Shown piece after piece: positions 17,098-25,836 of a DNA stretch of 64,000 bases. Where the stretch lies: positions 1-64,000 of the forward strand of contig DATGLG010000052.1 in NCBI GenBank assembly GCA_035294245.1. The letters are read 5' to 3'. Position numbers and translations under genes: made by a program. Below the pieces are notes generated by a model that searched no databases, was not told where the DNA came from, and saw nothing but the letters and a program-made list of their open reading frames with translations. Positions within the stretch are counted from its first letter, which is position 1. Each line of letters starts with the position of its first letter. The DNA comes from DATGLG01 sp035294245. GTDB taxonomy: Bacteria; Pseudomonadota; Alphaproteobacteria; JACZXZ01.

Positions 17098-17206
17098 TGC
17101 CGAGATGGCCGCGGCGAGCGGGCGCGTGATGATGCCGCTTGTGACACATTCGAGGCCGCAGGAATAGATCGGCGTGAGCCAGCGTCTATATAGCCGTCCG
17201 GTCGCC

Positions 17207-17234
17207 TGAGCATGCTCGACTGAGCATGATCGAC
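17207..17234 (+). repeat. Tandem 14-base direct repeat upstream of the acyltransferase
   Basis: TGAGCATGCTCGAC is followed immediately by TGAGCATGATCGAC, one mismatch in 14. The repeat lies in the 298-base gap between the radical SAM gene and the acyltransferase, about 160 bases before the ATG and just after TCTATATAG. It may be a paired operator. Nothing else recognisable was seen in the gap. Confidence 0.4.
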
Positions 17235-17395
17235 CGGGGCCGCGATAGGCATTATTGCACGCCTCGAATCGCGGCCGCAAAGGTGCGTCTACCAGGCGCG
17301 CCCGTGGGGTGCCCGTTCACTTTCGACCCGAACCGCCACAGCGGCGGCCGGAATCGCGAGCCAACCCCGAAATCCCGCAGCGATTTGGAAGAGCG

Positions 17396-18472
17396 ATGGA
17401 GCGCGCGGCGACCTATCATTCTCAAGCGGCTTCGTTCTCGACCGCAGAGCGCCGGCACCCCGCCACGCCGCGCATTGCAAGCTTCGACCTCATCAAGACC
17501 ATCGCAATCTTCGGCGTGATCTGCATTCATACCGTGCCGTTTCGCCACATCTCCGTGCCGCTTGCCGCGGCAATCAACGACCTCACCCGGTTCGGAGTGC
17601 CGTATTTCTTCATCGTCTCGGGATATTTCTTCGCCAAGCGCGTCCGAGACGGCGCACCCTTGGGCGAGCTCCACCGGCGCACGACCAACCGGCTTATCCT
17701 CGCATTCGTGATCGCGTCGGCCATCTATATCGTCGAGCCGGTCTTCGGTCCGGGAGTCTTGCGCGAGCCGCTGTCGCAATCGGTCGTCGACAAGGCGCTC
17801 GCAGCCGGCGCACATCCCCTCCGGCTGCTGCTCGAAGGCACGAAGCCGCAGCTCTGGTTCCTCGTCTCACTCGCCATGGCGCTGGCGATCTACGCCGCCT
17901 TTGCCTATTTCGGCTGGGAAGACAAGATCTTCTATCTCGCGGTCCCGCTCTACGAGTTCGGCGTGCTCGCGGGGGCCTATGCCGCGACGCCGATAGGCTT
18001 TCACGTCGGATTCAATACCCGCGACGGGCCCTTCTTCGCCACGCTCTTTGTGGCAATCGGCGCTTGGCTGGCGCGGAGCGGATACCGCCCCCCCTTGCGC
18101 CTGGCCCTGGCGATGCTCTACGCCGGGCTGGTGCTCCACAGCGTGGAGGCGGGGGTTCTTTGGCAATTCTACGGCGTCTCGCCCTTCGGCATCGATTACG
18201 TGCATGGCACGGCGCTCTACGGCATCGGCGCCGCCTTCCTCGCGCTCGCCTTGCCGGATCTCGCCACGGGCTCGGCTTTGGCGCGCTGGGGGCGCCTCAC
18301 GCTCGGCATCTATCTCTTGCATTTCCTCGCAATCGATCTGTTGGGGCCCTGGGCTCCGGATTTTCCGCCACTCAGTTGGCAGCTCGTCTTTCCGACGGCC
18401 GTCTTCGCCATCGCTTTGGCCGTCACGCGCCTTGCCGCGAAGGTACCATTGTTGCGCAAGGTGGTGATTTAG
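17396..18472 (+). CDS. Membrane acyltransferase (Acyl_transf_3 / OafA-like)
   Basis: 358 residues with about ten hydrophobic segments. Features of the acyltransferase 3 family are the N-terminal SFDLIKTIAIFGVICIH, with a His at the end of the first span, then RFGVPYFFIVSGYFFAKR, and near the C-terminus GRLTLGIYLLHFLAIDL. Such proteins move acyl groups, often acetyl, to sugars of surface polymers at the inner membrane. The acceptor here is unknown, and the neighbours give no polysaccharide operon. ATG 17396 is chosen over upstream in-frame codons because GGAAG precedes it and the first span starts 30 residues later. It has a tandem repeat in its upstream region. Confidence 0.85.
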   Translation: MERAATYHSQAASFSTAERRHPATPRIASFDLIKTIAIFGVICIHTVPFRHISVPLAAAINDLTRFGVPYFFIVSGYFFAKRVRDGAPLGELHRRTTNRLILAFVIASAIYIVEPVFGPGVLREPLSQSVVDKALAAGAHPLRLLLEGTKPQLWFLVSLAMALAIYAAFAYFGWEDKIFYLAVPLYEFGVLAGAYAATPIGFHVGFNTRDGPFFATLFVAIGAWLARSGYRPPLRLALAMLYAGLVLHSVEAGVLWQFYGVSPFGIDYVHGTALYGIGAAFLALALPDLATGSALARWGRLTLGIYLLHFLAIDLLGPWAPDFPPLSWQLVFPTAVFAIALAVTRLAAKVPLLRKVVI

Positions 18473-18486
18473 GCCTTCGCCTCGGC

Positions 18487-18819
18487 CTACAACCGGCGCC
18501 GGTCCGAGCCGACCGGACCCGACGCGCCGCGATGCGCAACAGGCGTGAGATCGGCAGGGGGCGCGGTCAGGCAATCGACGAGCTGCTCGCGGAGATCGCT
18601 CAGCGCGTCGGCGAAGACGTCGCTGTCGGGGCCAAGCTGCTTGGCCAGGCTCACCACGCTCGTATAGGCATAAAGCTCGGGCATGCAGTCGCCCTCGTCG
18701 TCTTGCACAGCGGTGGCGGAGCCCGCCGCGACCGGCCGCGCTCGGGATGGCGAGGATGCGCCGGCGACGGAGCAGGCGGCGGCGCCAAGGCAGAAGAGAA
18801 GCGCAATGAGAGATTTCAT
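18487..18819 (-). CDS. Small lipoprotein, unknown function
   Basis: 110 residues beginning MKSLIALLFCLGAAAC, a compact lipoprotein signal with Cys at residue 16. The mature part is acidic in the middle (VQDDEGDC), contains two further Cys, and has an amphipathic stretch VFADALSDLREQLVDCL. I do not recognise a family. The gene is convergent with the acyltransferase and ends 14 bases from its stop. Confidence 0.6.
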   Translation of the reverse strand: MKSLIALLFCLGAAACSVAGASSPSRARPVAAGSATAVQDDEGDCMPELYAYTSVVSLAKQLGPDSDVFADALSDLREQLVDCLTAPPADLTPVAHRGASGPVGSDRRRL

Positions 18820-19009
18820 CGAAACACCGGCGAGCCCCGCGGCATGCGAGCTGCGGATGCAATGGCAACCACTATGCGCGCTCTCGCTGCGAAAGAGAAG
18901 CGCGCGGCCTCGGATCCATCCAAGGATAGGTACGGCCGCCGATCCGAAGCCTTGCGCGCGGGGAAGGTTGCCCCGATGACGAGGCTGCCTGAAATGCCGT
19001 GGCTAGGGC

Positions 19010-19384
19010 TTATTGCAGCTTCCAGGTGCCGTCCGGCTGGAGACACGCCACGCCATTGACGATCGAGCCGTCCTCCTGGCGCCATTTGCCGGAGGTGCAG
19101 CTCGGCCCCCCTTGGACGATGACGGGCGGCGGCGGGGCGACCACCACGGGCGGCGGGGGCGCGTAATAATATGGCGGGGGCGGCGGATAATAATAAACGG
19201 GTGGTGGCGGATAGACGGCTCCCAGGCCGATGAAGACTCGCGGCCCGCAGTGCCAGCAATGGTGCCAATAGGCATGGGCCGGCGTGGCGACCAACGAGAG
19301 CGCAAATACCAACCCGACGGCGCCGAATACGCCTTGCGCACTGCGCCGGAGCGCTTTCCGCAGAGACGAGCCGCGCATCGTCAA
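19010..19384 (-). CDS. Secreted Pro/Tyr-rich protein, unknown function
   Basis: 124 residues. A signal peptide (GAVGLVFALSLVATPAHA) is followed by YWHHCWHCGPRV and a long run of Pro, Tyr and Val in blocks such as YYYPPPPPYYYAPPPP. It ends in a compact Cys-containing tail (SCTSGKWRQEDGSIVNGVAC). The layout suggests a secreted or periplasmic protein with an extended Pro/Tyr spacer and a small C-terminal domain held by a disulfide. The frame is convincingly coding because the signal peptide and the periodic Pro/Tyr codons coincide. Function unknown. Confidence 0.65.
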   Translation of the reverse strand: MTMRGSSLRKALRRSAQGVFGAVGLVFALSLVATPAHAYWHHCWHCGPRVFIGLGAVYPPPPVYYYPPPPPYYYAPPPPVVVAPPPPVIVQGGPSCTSGKWRQEDGSIVNGVACLQPDGTWKLQ

Positions 19385-19499
19385 TATACCTCTTAACCGT
19401 TAAAGCGTTCCCGGACCGCTACGATCCCTACAATTTAGTTACGCGCGACCGCGGCACAACCCTGCGGGCCAAGGTCGCGTGCACCAAGCGAAGTAGGCG

Positions 19500-20222
19500 T
19501 CATTCGGCGCGGCCGAGGCAGGCCGAAAGCTTTTCCCGCTGGCGGCCCTCGGCGTCGAAATTGGCGGGATCCAGCCAGCGCTCGAACCCCGCCCTGAGCT
19601 CGGGCCATTCCGTGTCGATAATCGAGAACCACGCGGTATCCCGATTGCGGCCCTTGTAGATGGTCGCCTGCCGAAAGAGCCCCTCATAGCGGAAGCCAAG
19701 GCGCGCGGCGGCGGCGCGCGAGGGCGCGTTCAAGGCATCGCATTTCCATTCGTAGCGGCGATAGCCCAACTCGTCGAAGACGCGGCGCATCATGAGGAAC
19801 ATGGCCTCGGTCGCGGCGGGCCTGCGCTGGAGCAGCGGCGAGTAGTTGATGTGGCCCACCTCGATCACGCCAGCGGCGGGATCGATACGCAAATAGCTCG
19901 CCACGCCGACGGCCTCCCCGCTCCTCAGATCGATGATGGCGTGGAACATCGGATCGTCACCGAGGCAGGTGCTGCGCATCCAGGCGCGATAGCCGTCGAG
20001 ATCGGGAAACGGCCCATAGGCCAAATAGGTCCAGTTCCGCCCTTCCCGATCCACGGCATTGGCACGGAAAAGCGCCTCGGCGTGCCGATCGGGATCGATG
20101 GGCTCGATGCGGCAGCAGCGCCCCTCGATTGGCGTGCGCGATGGCCGCGGCCGCGGGGCCCAGCCCGGGAGGGGAAAGCCGATCGGCTGGCCAAGGTGAT
20201 TGTGATTCTGATGCTTCGACAT
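19500..20222 (-). CDS. GNAT-family N-acetyltransferase
   Basis: 240 residues of the RimJ/RimL-like GNAT type. Seen: CRIEPIDPDRHAEALFRAN, then HAIIDLRSGEAVGVASYLRI, EVGHINYSPLLQR and the acetyl-CoA-side segment ATEAMFLMMRRVFDELGYRR, with NAPSRAAAARLGFRYEG. The start ATG 20222 (MSKHQNHNHLGQP) has GAGGTGA upstream; the frame is open to 20279. The substrate is not predictable. It follows the HAD-UbiA gene on the same strand after a 186-base gap and is probably separately expressed. Confidence 0.85.
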   Translation of the reverse strand: MSKHQNHNHLGQPIGFPLPGWAPRPRPSRTPIEGRCCRIEPIDPDRHAEALFRANAVDREGRNWTYLAYGPFPDLDGYRAWMRSTCLGDDPMFHAIIDLRSGEAVGVASYLRIDPAAGVIEVGHINYSPLLQRRPAATEAMFLMMRRVFDELGYRRYEWKCDALNAPSRAAAARLGFRYEGLFRQATIYKGRNRDTAWFSIIDTEWPELRAGFERWLDPANFDAEGRQREKLSACLGRAE

Positions 20223-20408
20223 GGAAGGGCTCACCTCTAATCGTCGTAGCGGCGTCGGCACCGGCCGGTGCGGCGGCAACCTTAGGGCATGATGTCATGC
20301 TCTACCACGATCGACAGCCTTCCACGAGCGTTGTTCGGATGTGTCGCAAGGGCGACTCGCAGCCGGAACACCGCGACGGCGGCGCGGCCGGAGCGCTGCG
20401 CCCGAGGG

Positions 20409-22019
20409 TCAGACGCTGGCTGCGACGACCACCGCCGCGACGGCCGCCGCGGAAACCAGGCTCACGCGATCCGTTGCGGCGAAGACGATGGGGTCCGTAT
20501 GCATCCTGCCGCGATGGGTCAGCACAACCATGCGGCCGATCCAGTAGATGAGGATGACGCAGATGAGCCACAGCCGCTCGGGCGAGTGGTAGAGAACCAT
20601 GACTGCGGGGCTATTGATATAGAACGCGAAGACCATGACTGCCACATAGCCGCTGGCAGCCGCCATCGCCTCGAGCACGGGCAGATCGCGGAGCTGATAG
20701 CCGCGGCCGGAGGGATCGCCGCGGCCGCTCTCGAAGCAGGCGATGAGCTCCGTGCAGCGCTTGATGATGGCCAAGCTCAAGAAAAGGAAGATCGAGAATG
20801 CCACCAGCCACGGCGACAACGGCACGGCCACCGCCACCCCACCGGCGACGAGGCGCATCCCGTAGAGGCACGCAAGCATCAGCACGTCGACCATCATCTT
20901 GCGCTTGAGCCACAGCGAGTAGGTGAGCGTCAGCACGCCATAGCCCAAGAGGAGAGCCGTGAATGTCGAGGGCAAGTAATGCGCCAGCGCGCAGGCGGTC
21001 GCGAGCAGCGCCGCCACGAAAAGCGGTCCATGGGAAAGGGGGATGGCGCCGGAGGCGAAGGGGCGGCTCCGCTTGACCGGATGCTGGCGATCATTGCCGA
21101 GATCGAGCAGGTCGTTGATCAGATAGCTTCCCGAGGCAAACGTGCTGAAGCTGAGAAACGCGACCAGCAGGGTCAAGGCCGAGACGGGATCGATCTGGTG
21201 CGCGGCGAGAGCGGGAATGAGGATCAGCAGATTCTTCAGCCATTGATGAACGCGGCAAGCGCGGACATAGTCCATGAGCCGCAGCCTCCGGCTACCCATC
21301 TCCTGCGCCTCGGGAAAGCGCCTGCGAAGCCGGCGCCGCAATCCCCAAGTCGTGTTGACCATGAGCACGTCGTGCGCCCGCTCCCACACCTCGCGATCGG
21401 GGCGCGCATTGCCCGCGTAGTCGAAGCCGCCCTCGCCGAACGCCTCGCAAAGCGCCATCGCCTTCGCTTTGCCGGACAAATTGCTCTTGCCGTCGGAGGC
21501 GAAGACGCCGTCGAACAATCGCAGGTGCTGAGACAGCGCCTCCACATAGCGGCGGTCGGAGCCGGAAGCGAGATAGATCTTGCGGCCCTTTGCGCGCTCT
21601 TTGCGGAGAATCGCGATGAGCTCCGCGTTGAGCGGGAGGGTCTCGACGCGAAGCGCCGCTTCGCGCGCGATATAGGCCTTGATCGCCGCCCGGCCGCGAG
21701 GCAGGACCGCGACAGCGCCAAGCACCGCGCGCGGCTTTGTCGACAACAAGGCGAGCAGAGACTCGAGCAGCAGGTCGGATTTGATCAGCGTGCCATCGAC
21801 ATCGACGACGAGCGGCCGGTCTCCTTCGAGCGCGATGTCTCGCTTCCCCGCGGCGGGTGGGACGGCGTCGACAAGCGGCGCGGCCGATGGGCCAAGCATC
21901 GTCGAAGCGTCCTTGGGGTCACGGCCCTTGGCATGAATGGCGCGCAGCGCGGCCAGCAACGCTTCCGGTTGGTCGCCTGCAAAGCCGTTGACATCGTCGT
22001 CGGTCACAATGGAGTTCAT
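20409..22019 (-). CDS. HAD phosphatase-UbiA prenyltransferase fusion (DPPR synthase-like)
   Basis: 536 residues with two domains. Residues about 65-235 form a HAD-like phosphatase: motif I RPLVVDVDGTLIKSDLL (Asp73, Asp75) and a late motif FDYAGNARPDREVW. Residues 250-536 form a UbiA membrane prenyltransferase with about nine spans. Its polyprenyl-phosphate motif is SYLINDLLDLGNDRQHPVK followed by RSRP, which resembles decaprenyl-phosphate phosphoribosyltransferases (Rv3806c-like) more than ubiquinone-type UbiA. In mycobacteria that enzyme works with a separate phosphatase; the fused HAD could supply that step here, which is inference. A GT-C-like membrane protein is encoded just upstream. Confidence 0.85.
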   Translation of the reverse strand: MNSIVTDDDVNGFAGDQPEALLAALRAIHAKGRDPKDASTMLGPSAAPLVDAVPPAAGKRDIALEGDRPLVVDVDGTLIKSDLLLESLLALLSTKPRAVLGAVAVLPRGRAAIKAYIAREAALRVETLPLNAELIAILRKERAKGRKIYLASGSDRRYVEALSQHLRLFDGVFASDGKSNLSGKAKAMALCEAFGEGGFDYAGNARPDREVWERAHDVLMVNTTWGLRRRLRRRFPEAQEMGSRRLRLMDYVRACRVHQWLKNLLILIPALAAHQIDPVSALTLLVAFLSFSTFASGSYLINDLLDLGNDRQHPVKRSRPFASGAIPLSHGPLFVAALLATACALAHYLPSTFTALLLGYGVLTLTYSLWLKRKMMVDVLMLACLYGMRLVAGGVAVAVPLSPWLVAFSIFLFLSLAIIKRCTELIACFESGRGDPSGRGYQLRDLPVLEAMAAASGYVAVMVFAFYINSPAVMVLYHSPERLWLICVILIYWIGRMVVLTHRGRMHTDPIVFAATDRVSLVSAAAVAAVVVAASV

Positions 22020-22307
22020 GGGCCCCCGCTTATTCTCTCTAAGCGTTTCGAGCGGTACGCTCGGCCCACCGCGATGCGAATGCCTATGATTCGTATTCCG
22101 GCCACGTAAACCGGCAGGAACGCTTTCGCATCGACCATTGTGGTTCTAGGTCACTTTTGGGAGCGCCTTCCAGTGACCAACCTGTGACGCAACCGGCTTC
22201 CCCGATTCGTGACGTCGTCTTGAGCCCGGAAAATCACGTGTTTCTGCGACTCTTGCGCTTGCTATGCGGTTGTCACGATTGCGTGTGCCTGCTCGGAAAC
22301 GAGCATG

Positions 22308-23939
22308 TCAGGATGACGAAGGAGCACGAACGAAGATGACAACCTCGTCCGTATTGGGAACATCCTCGACGCGCACGGCACCGAGGGCGCTTGCGAGTGC
22401 CTCGCCACCCCATTTCGCCGTAACGATGCAGGTCACCTTGAAGTCTCCGATCGCGCGGCGGACCGCGGCAATGCCGTTCGACGGGATGGGCACCGACGGG
22501 ATCTCGGTTGTCGCCGTGAATGGCGCAGGGTTCAGCACCATGGCAATGGCTTGCGCACCGGAGCCGCGCTCGATGACGCTCGCTTCCGCTCGATACGCCG
22601 CGAGCTGCGCGCGCGCGTCGGCCAGGAAATTGCGCGCCTCGGTGATCCCATCCATCGCGGAGAAGAGGATCACGAGGATCGCGAGAATCACGAAGGCCGC
22701 TCGCGAGCCGGCCGCACGCCTGACCCCGAGCGCCGCGAGAACGGCGAGGGCGGGCAAAAAGCCTTCATAGCTGCGCAATATGGCATGCGCGCCGATCGCC
22801 GGCATCACGAAGACATAGGCGAAGATGATCGCCACGAGGAACGCGACGGGGCCGAGGAGGCCCCATCCGAGCACCGCCCGCTCCCTGGCCGCCACGATGG
22901 CGAGCCCGGCGGCGACCAGAGCCAGCATCGTCGCCGGCTCGCCGTAAAGGGACAGGAGGTGATGGAGGGTCTGGGCGAGCACCAGGAGCCGCTGGCGCGC
23001 CAGAGCCTCGACCCCGTTCGCGATCCAGCTCTGGAAATTCAGAAGGCTTCCGTATCGGTAAAAGTCTTCGAGATGATTGAAGTACAGGACCTGCGTAATC
23101 GACGAGTTCAAGAACCGGCCGAGAATGGCATAGGTCAGCAGGTGAGCCGGCAGGAGCGCGGCGACAAAGGCGGCGCAGAGCCAGATCGGCCGCCGCCACT
23201 CCCGGCGCAGCAGGCCTTGATGCTGCTGATCGAGCATCCGCTTCGCGAGCACCGCAGCAAAGGGCGCCCCGAGCAGAACCGCGTCGTTGCGGATCAGATA
23301 GGCAAGACCGATACAGCCGATGCCGAGCAGATCGGCCATCACGCCACGGGATTGCGCGGTGAACAGCGCCAGGAACCAAGCGACGGCAGCGGCATAGAAG
23401 CTTCCCGAATCCGGCGTCAGGGGCATCGTCCAGAAGGACGGCAGGCAGAGGCAGATGAGATAGCTCAGAACTGCGATGGTGCGGTCTTCGGTCGCCGACC
23501 AGGCCAAATAGGCGGCCGACAGCGCTGTCACCAGCGTCGCTATCGTGGCAATGACGGCACTCGAGCGGAGCGTGATCTCGCCGAAAGGCAGCGCAAGGCT
23601 CAGCAACAGGCTGGTGCCGGGCCGCCAGTACTCGGCGGCCAGGCTGGGAAGCTGCACATGGGGAACCTGATAGTTCCAAACGAAATCGACAAAGAAGTCG
23701 TGGTGCTGCGCCAACTCACGCGCCAAGGCGTAATAGAAGCAGGCGTCGGCGCCGCCGCAGAATACGACCTCGCGCGCCAAGGCGAGCTTGAGGCCGACGA
23801 CGATGAGAGTGGCGAGTGCCGCGCCGCCGAACAGGAACCGAAAATGACTCCGGCTCGCGTGTCGGGCGTCCCCCACGCCGCCGCCGATGATCGTGTCCAC
23901 CGCCCGGTTCCGTCCATGATCAGCGCCCGGTGGCGCCAT
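22308..23939 (-). CDS. GT-C-like polytopic membrane protein
   Basis: 543 residues with roughly eleven hydrophobic segments and a soluble C-terminal part of about 110 residues. An early extracytoplasmic loop carries acidic and aromatic residues (FCGGADACFYYALARELAQ, then EYWRPGTSLLLSL), consistent with GT-C glycosyltransferases of the ArnT/PMT type that use polyprenyl-phosphate sugars. No family is recognised with confidence. It lies 288 bases upstream of the HAD-UbiA gene on the same strand, which would supply a lipid-linked pentose; the pairing is inference. The gap between the two holds no recognisable element. Confidence 0.65.
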   Translation of the reverse strand: MAPPGADHGRNRAVDTIIGGGVGDARHASRSHFRFLFGGAALATLIVVGLKLALAREVVFCGGADACFYYALARELAQHHDFFVDFVWNYQVPHVQLPSLAAEYWRPGTSLLLSLALPFGEITLRSSAVIATIATLVTALSAAYLAWSATEDRTIAVLSYLICLCLPSFWTMPLTPDSGSFYAAAVAWFLALFTAQSRGVMADLLGIGCIGLAYLIRNDAVLLGAPFAAVLAKRMLDQQHQGLLRREWRRPIWLCAAFVAALLPAHLLTYAILGRFLNSSITQVLYFNHLEDFYRYGSLLNFQSWIANGVEALARQRLLVLAQTLHHLLSLYGEPATMLALVAAGLAIVAARERAVLGWGLLGPVAFLVAIIFAYVFVMPAIGAHAILRSYEGFLPALAVLAALGVRRAAGSRAAFVILAILVILFSAMDGITEARNFLADARAQLAAYRAEASVIERGSGAQAIAMVLNPAPFTATTEIPSVPIPSNGIAAVRRAIGDFKVTCIVTAKWGGEALASALGAVRVEDVPNTDEVVIFVRAPSSS

Positions 23940-24110
23940 AGCGTGACGTTTTCACTATCGCGGCCGGTCATTGTTGCGACCAGTGATCAAACCGTGTCCT
24001 CACGGTAATATGCTGAGCGATTCGGAGGATGCGGCGACCGCCGTACCGACGGCCTTGTCGTCTTGCCGGCGGCTGTCTTGCATTCCCATGACAACACATG
24101 AGAGGGGACG

Positions 24111-24797
24111 ATGCTGAGCGGGGCGCAGCAGGATATCGGCGACGCGGTAAATTCGTTTCTCCTCGTCTATGCGGCGCTATTCCCCATCGTCAACCCGCTG
24201 GGGGCGGCGCCCGTCTTCATCAGCCTGACGCGTCATATGGCCGCCGATATGCGCCATGCGCTTGCCTGGCGCATCGCCTTGAACGGCTTCCTGCTCCTTC
24301 TCGGCTCGCTTTTCGTCGGCTCCCATGTCCTCGAGTTCTTTGGCATCACCCTGCCCGTCGTCCGTATCGCGGGTGGCCTCGTCGTCGCGGCGATGGGGTG
24401 GAAGCTTCTCAATGAAGGCGACGATCCCCAGGGCCGGCACGCCGAGGCGCCGCGCAGCGCCGCACTCGCGCTCAAGGATGCCTTCTATCCCCTGACCATG
24501 CCCTTGACCGTCGGGCCCGGCTCCATCTCGGTCGCGATCACCTTGGGCAGCGAGAAGCCGAAGGGTGCAACGGATATCACCGAGCTCGCCTTCCTCGGGG
24601 GCGCTGCCATCGCCGGTCTCGTCGGGATCGCCGCGACGATCTATGTGTGCTACCGCTTCGCCGACCGCATCGAGGGCGTCCTCGGTGAAGGCGGCATGAA
24701 CGTCGTGGTGCGGCTTTCGGCCTTCATACTGCTGTGCATCGGCTTTCAGATCATCTGGAGCGGCTATACCGGCCTCGAAGCGCCGCTGCCCCATTGA
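24111..24797 (+). CDS. MarC-family integral membrane protein
   Basis: 228 residues with six membrane spans, the usual size for MarC/UPF0056. Seen: LLVYAALFPIVNPLGAAPVF, a family hallmark; VRIAGGLVVAAMGWKLL; and FYPLTMPLTVGPGSISVAI. Despite the historical multiple-antibiotic-resistance name, MarC proteins have no established transport role, so I assign none. The ATG follows GAGGGGACG. The gene is convergent with oxyR, five bases apart, and divergent from the GT-C-like gene. Confidence 0.93.
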   Translation: MLSGAQQDIGDAVNSFLLVYAALFPIVNPLGAAPVFISLTRHMAADMRHALAWRIALNGFLLLLGSLFVGSHVLEFFGITLPVVRIAGGLVVAAMGWKLLNEGDDPQGRHAEAPRSAALALKDAFYPLTMPLTVGPGSISVAITLGSEKPKGATDITELAFLGGAAIAGLVGIAATIYVCYRFADRIEGVLGEGGMNVVVRLSAFILLCIGFQIIWSGYTGLEAPLPH

Positions 24798-24802
24798 GCG
24801 GG

Positions 24803-25726
24803 CTATCTCTTCTCCTTCTTCTCCCGCTCCTTGACGAGATGGGCGATCGCGCGCCCCAGCAGGTGGAACTCGTCGCGCCGGGCCGTGCCGCGCCGCCACG
24901 CCAGCCCGATCTCCCGTGACGGCTCGTCGGAGACAAGCGGGCGGAAGACGAGCCTCGTGCCCTTGGCAATACCCGCATCGATCGCGAGCTGGGGCAGGAG
25001 GGTGATGCCGAGGCCGTTATCCACCATCTGCACCAAGGTGTGCAGGCTGGTCGCCTCGAAGGCGTCGACGGGGCGCCGCGTATGGATGCCGCAGGCGCTC
25101 AACGCGTGCTGCCGCAGGCAGTGCCCGTCCTGAAGGAGAAGGAGCGGCTCGCCTTCCAGCTCGGAGGCCTTCACGCGCTTTTCCGCGGCGAGGGGGTGGT
25201 CGCGGGGAACGGCCAGGCTGAAGCGGTCCTCGAACAGCGCCTCGGTCTCCAAATTGCGCGCATCGTAGGGAAGCGCCATGAGGACGACATCGAGCTGGCC
25301 GTTCTCGAGCTGCTCGATCAGGCGCTCGGTGAGATCCTCCTTGAGATAGAGCTTGAGCTTGGGATAGGCGCGGCGCAGCGTCGGCAGGATCTGCGGCAGG
25401 AGGAAGGGGCTGATCGTCGGGATGACCCCCATGCGCAGCGCGCCGGATAGGGGCTCGCCGGCCGCCCGGGCATTGAGAGCCAGCTCCTCCGCTTCCTGGA
25501 GCACGCGGCGTCCGCGCCGCACCGTCTCCTCGCCAAGGGGCGTCAGCACGACCGAGCGCTTCGTGCGATCGACCAGCGCTGCGCCGAGGGTATCTTCGAG
25601 CTCCTTGATGCTTGCGCTCAACGTCGATTGCGTGACATGGCAGGCCGCCGCCGCCTTGCCGAAATGGCGATGCTCGGCGAGGGCCGTGAGATGCCGGAGC
25701 TGGCGGAGAGTGGGCAGGTTGATCAT
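24803..25726 (-). CDS. oxyR: LysR-family hydrogen peroxide regulator OxyR
   Basis: 307 residues. N-terminal LysR HTH: LPTLRQLRHLTALAEHRHFG, then AACHVTQSTLSASIKELE. The effector domain contains LQDGHCLRQHALSAC, with Cys203 and Cys212 spaced nine apart as in the redox-switch Cys199/Cys208 of E. coli OxyR. Oxidation of this pair by peroxide turns OxyR into an activator. The gene is divergent from ahpC-ahpD with a 110-base shared control region, the usual placing for OxyR and its target. The C-terminus is Lys/Glu-rich. Confidence 0.93.
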   Translation of the reverse strand: MINLPTLRQLRHLTALAEHRHFGKAAAACHVTQSTLSASIKELEDTLGAALVDRTKRSVVLTPLGEETVRRGRRVLQEAEELALNARAAGEPLSGALRMGVIPTISPFLLPQILPTLRRAYPKLKLYLKEDLTERLIEQLENGQLDVVLMALPYDARNLETEALFEDRFSLAVPRDHPLAAEKRVKASELEGEPLLLLQDGHCLRQHALSACGIHTRRPVDAFEATSLHTLVQMVDNGLGITLLPQLAIDAGIAKGTRLVFRPLVSDEPSREIGLAWRRGTARRDEFHLLGRAIAHLVKEREKKEKR

Positions 25727-25836
25727 CGTCTTTTTCGATCACAGAAAAAGAAACAACTCGTTGGATCGCCTCGGAGGTCGTTCCCATTATTAGAGCACGA
25801 CAGCCCCTAACCCGAAAGAAGACGGAGTTTGGAATC

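Noticed and set aside
20289..22109. 606-residue plus-strand open frame
   Set aside because: It is antisense to the HAD-UbiA gene, is rich in Arg/Gln/His, and has no recognisable motif, whereas the minus strand shows clear HAD and UbiA motifs.
22020..22307. Gap searched for a small gene or RNA between HAD-UbiA and the GT-C-like gene
   Set aside because: No open frame with a start site, hairpin with T-run or recognisable RNA core was seen.
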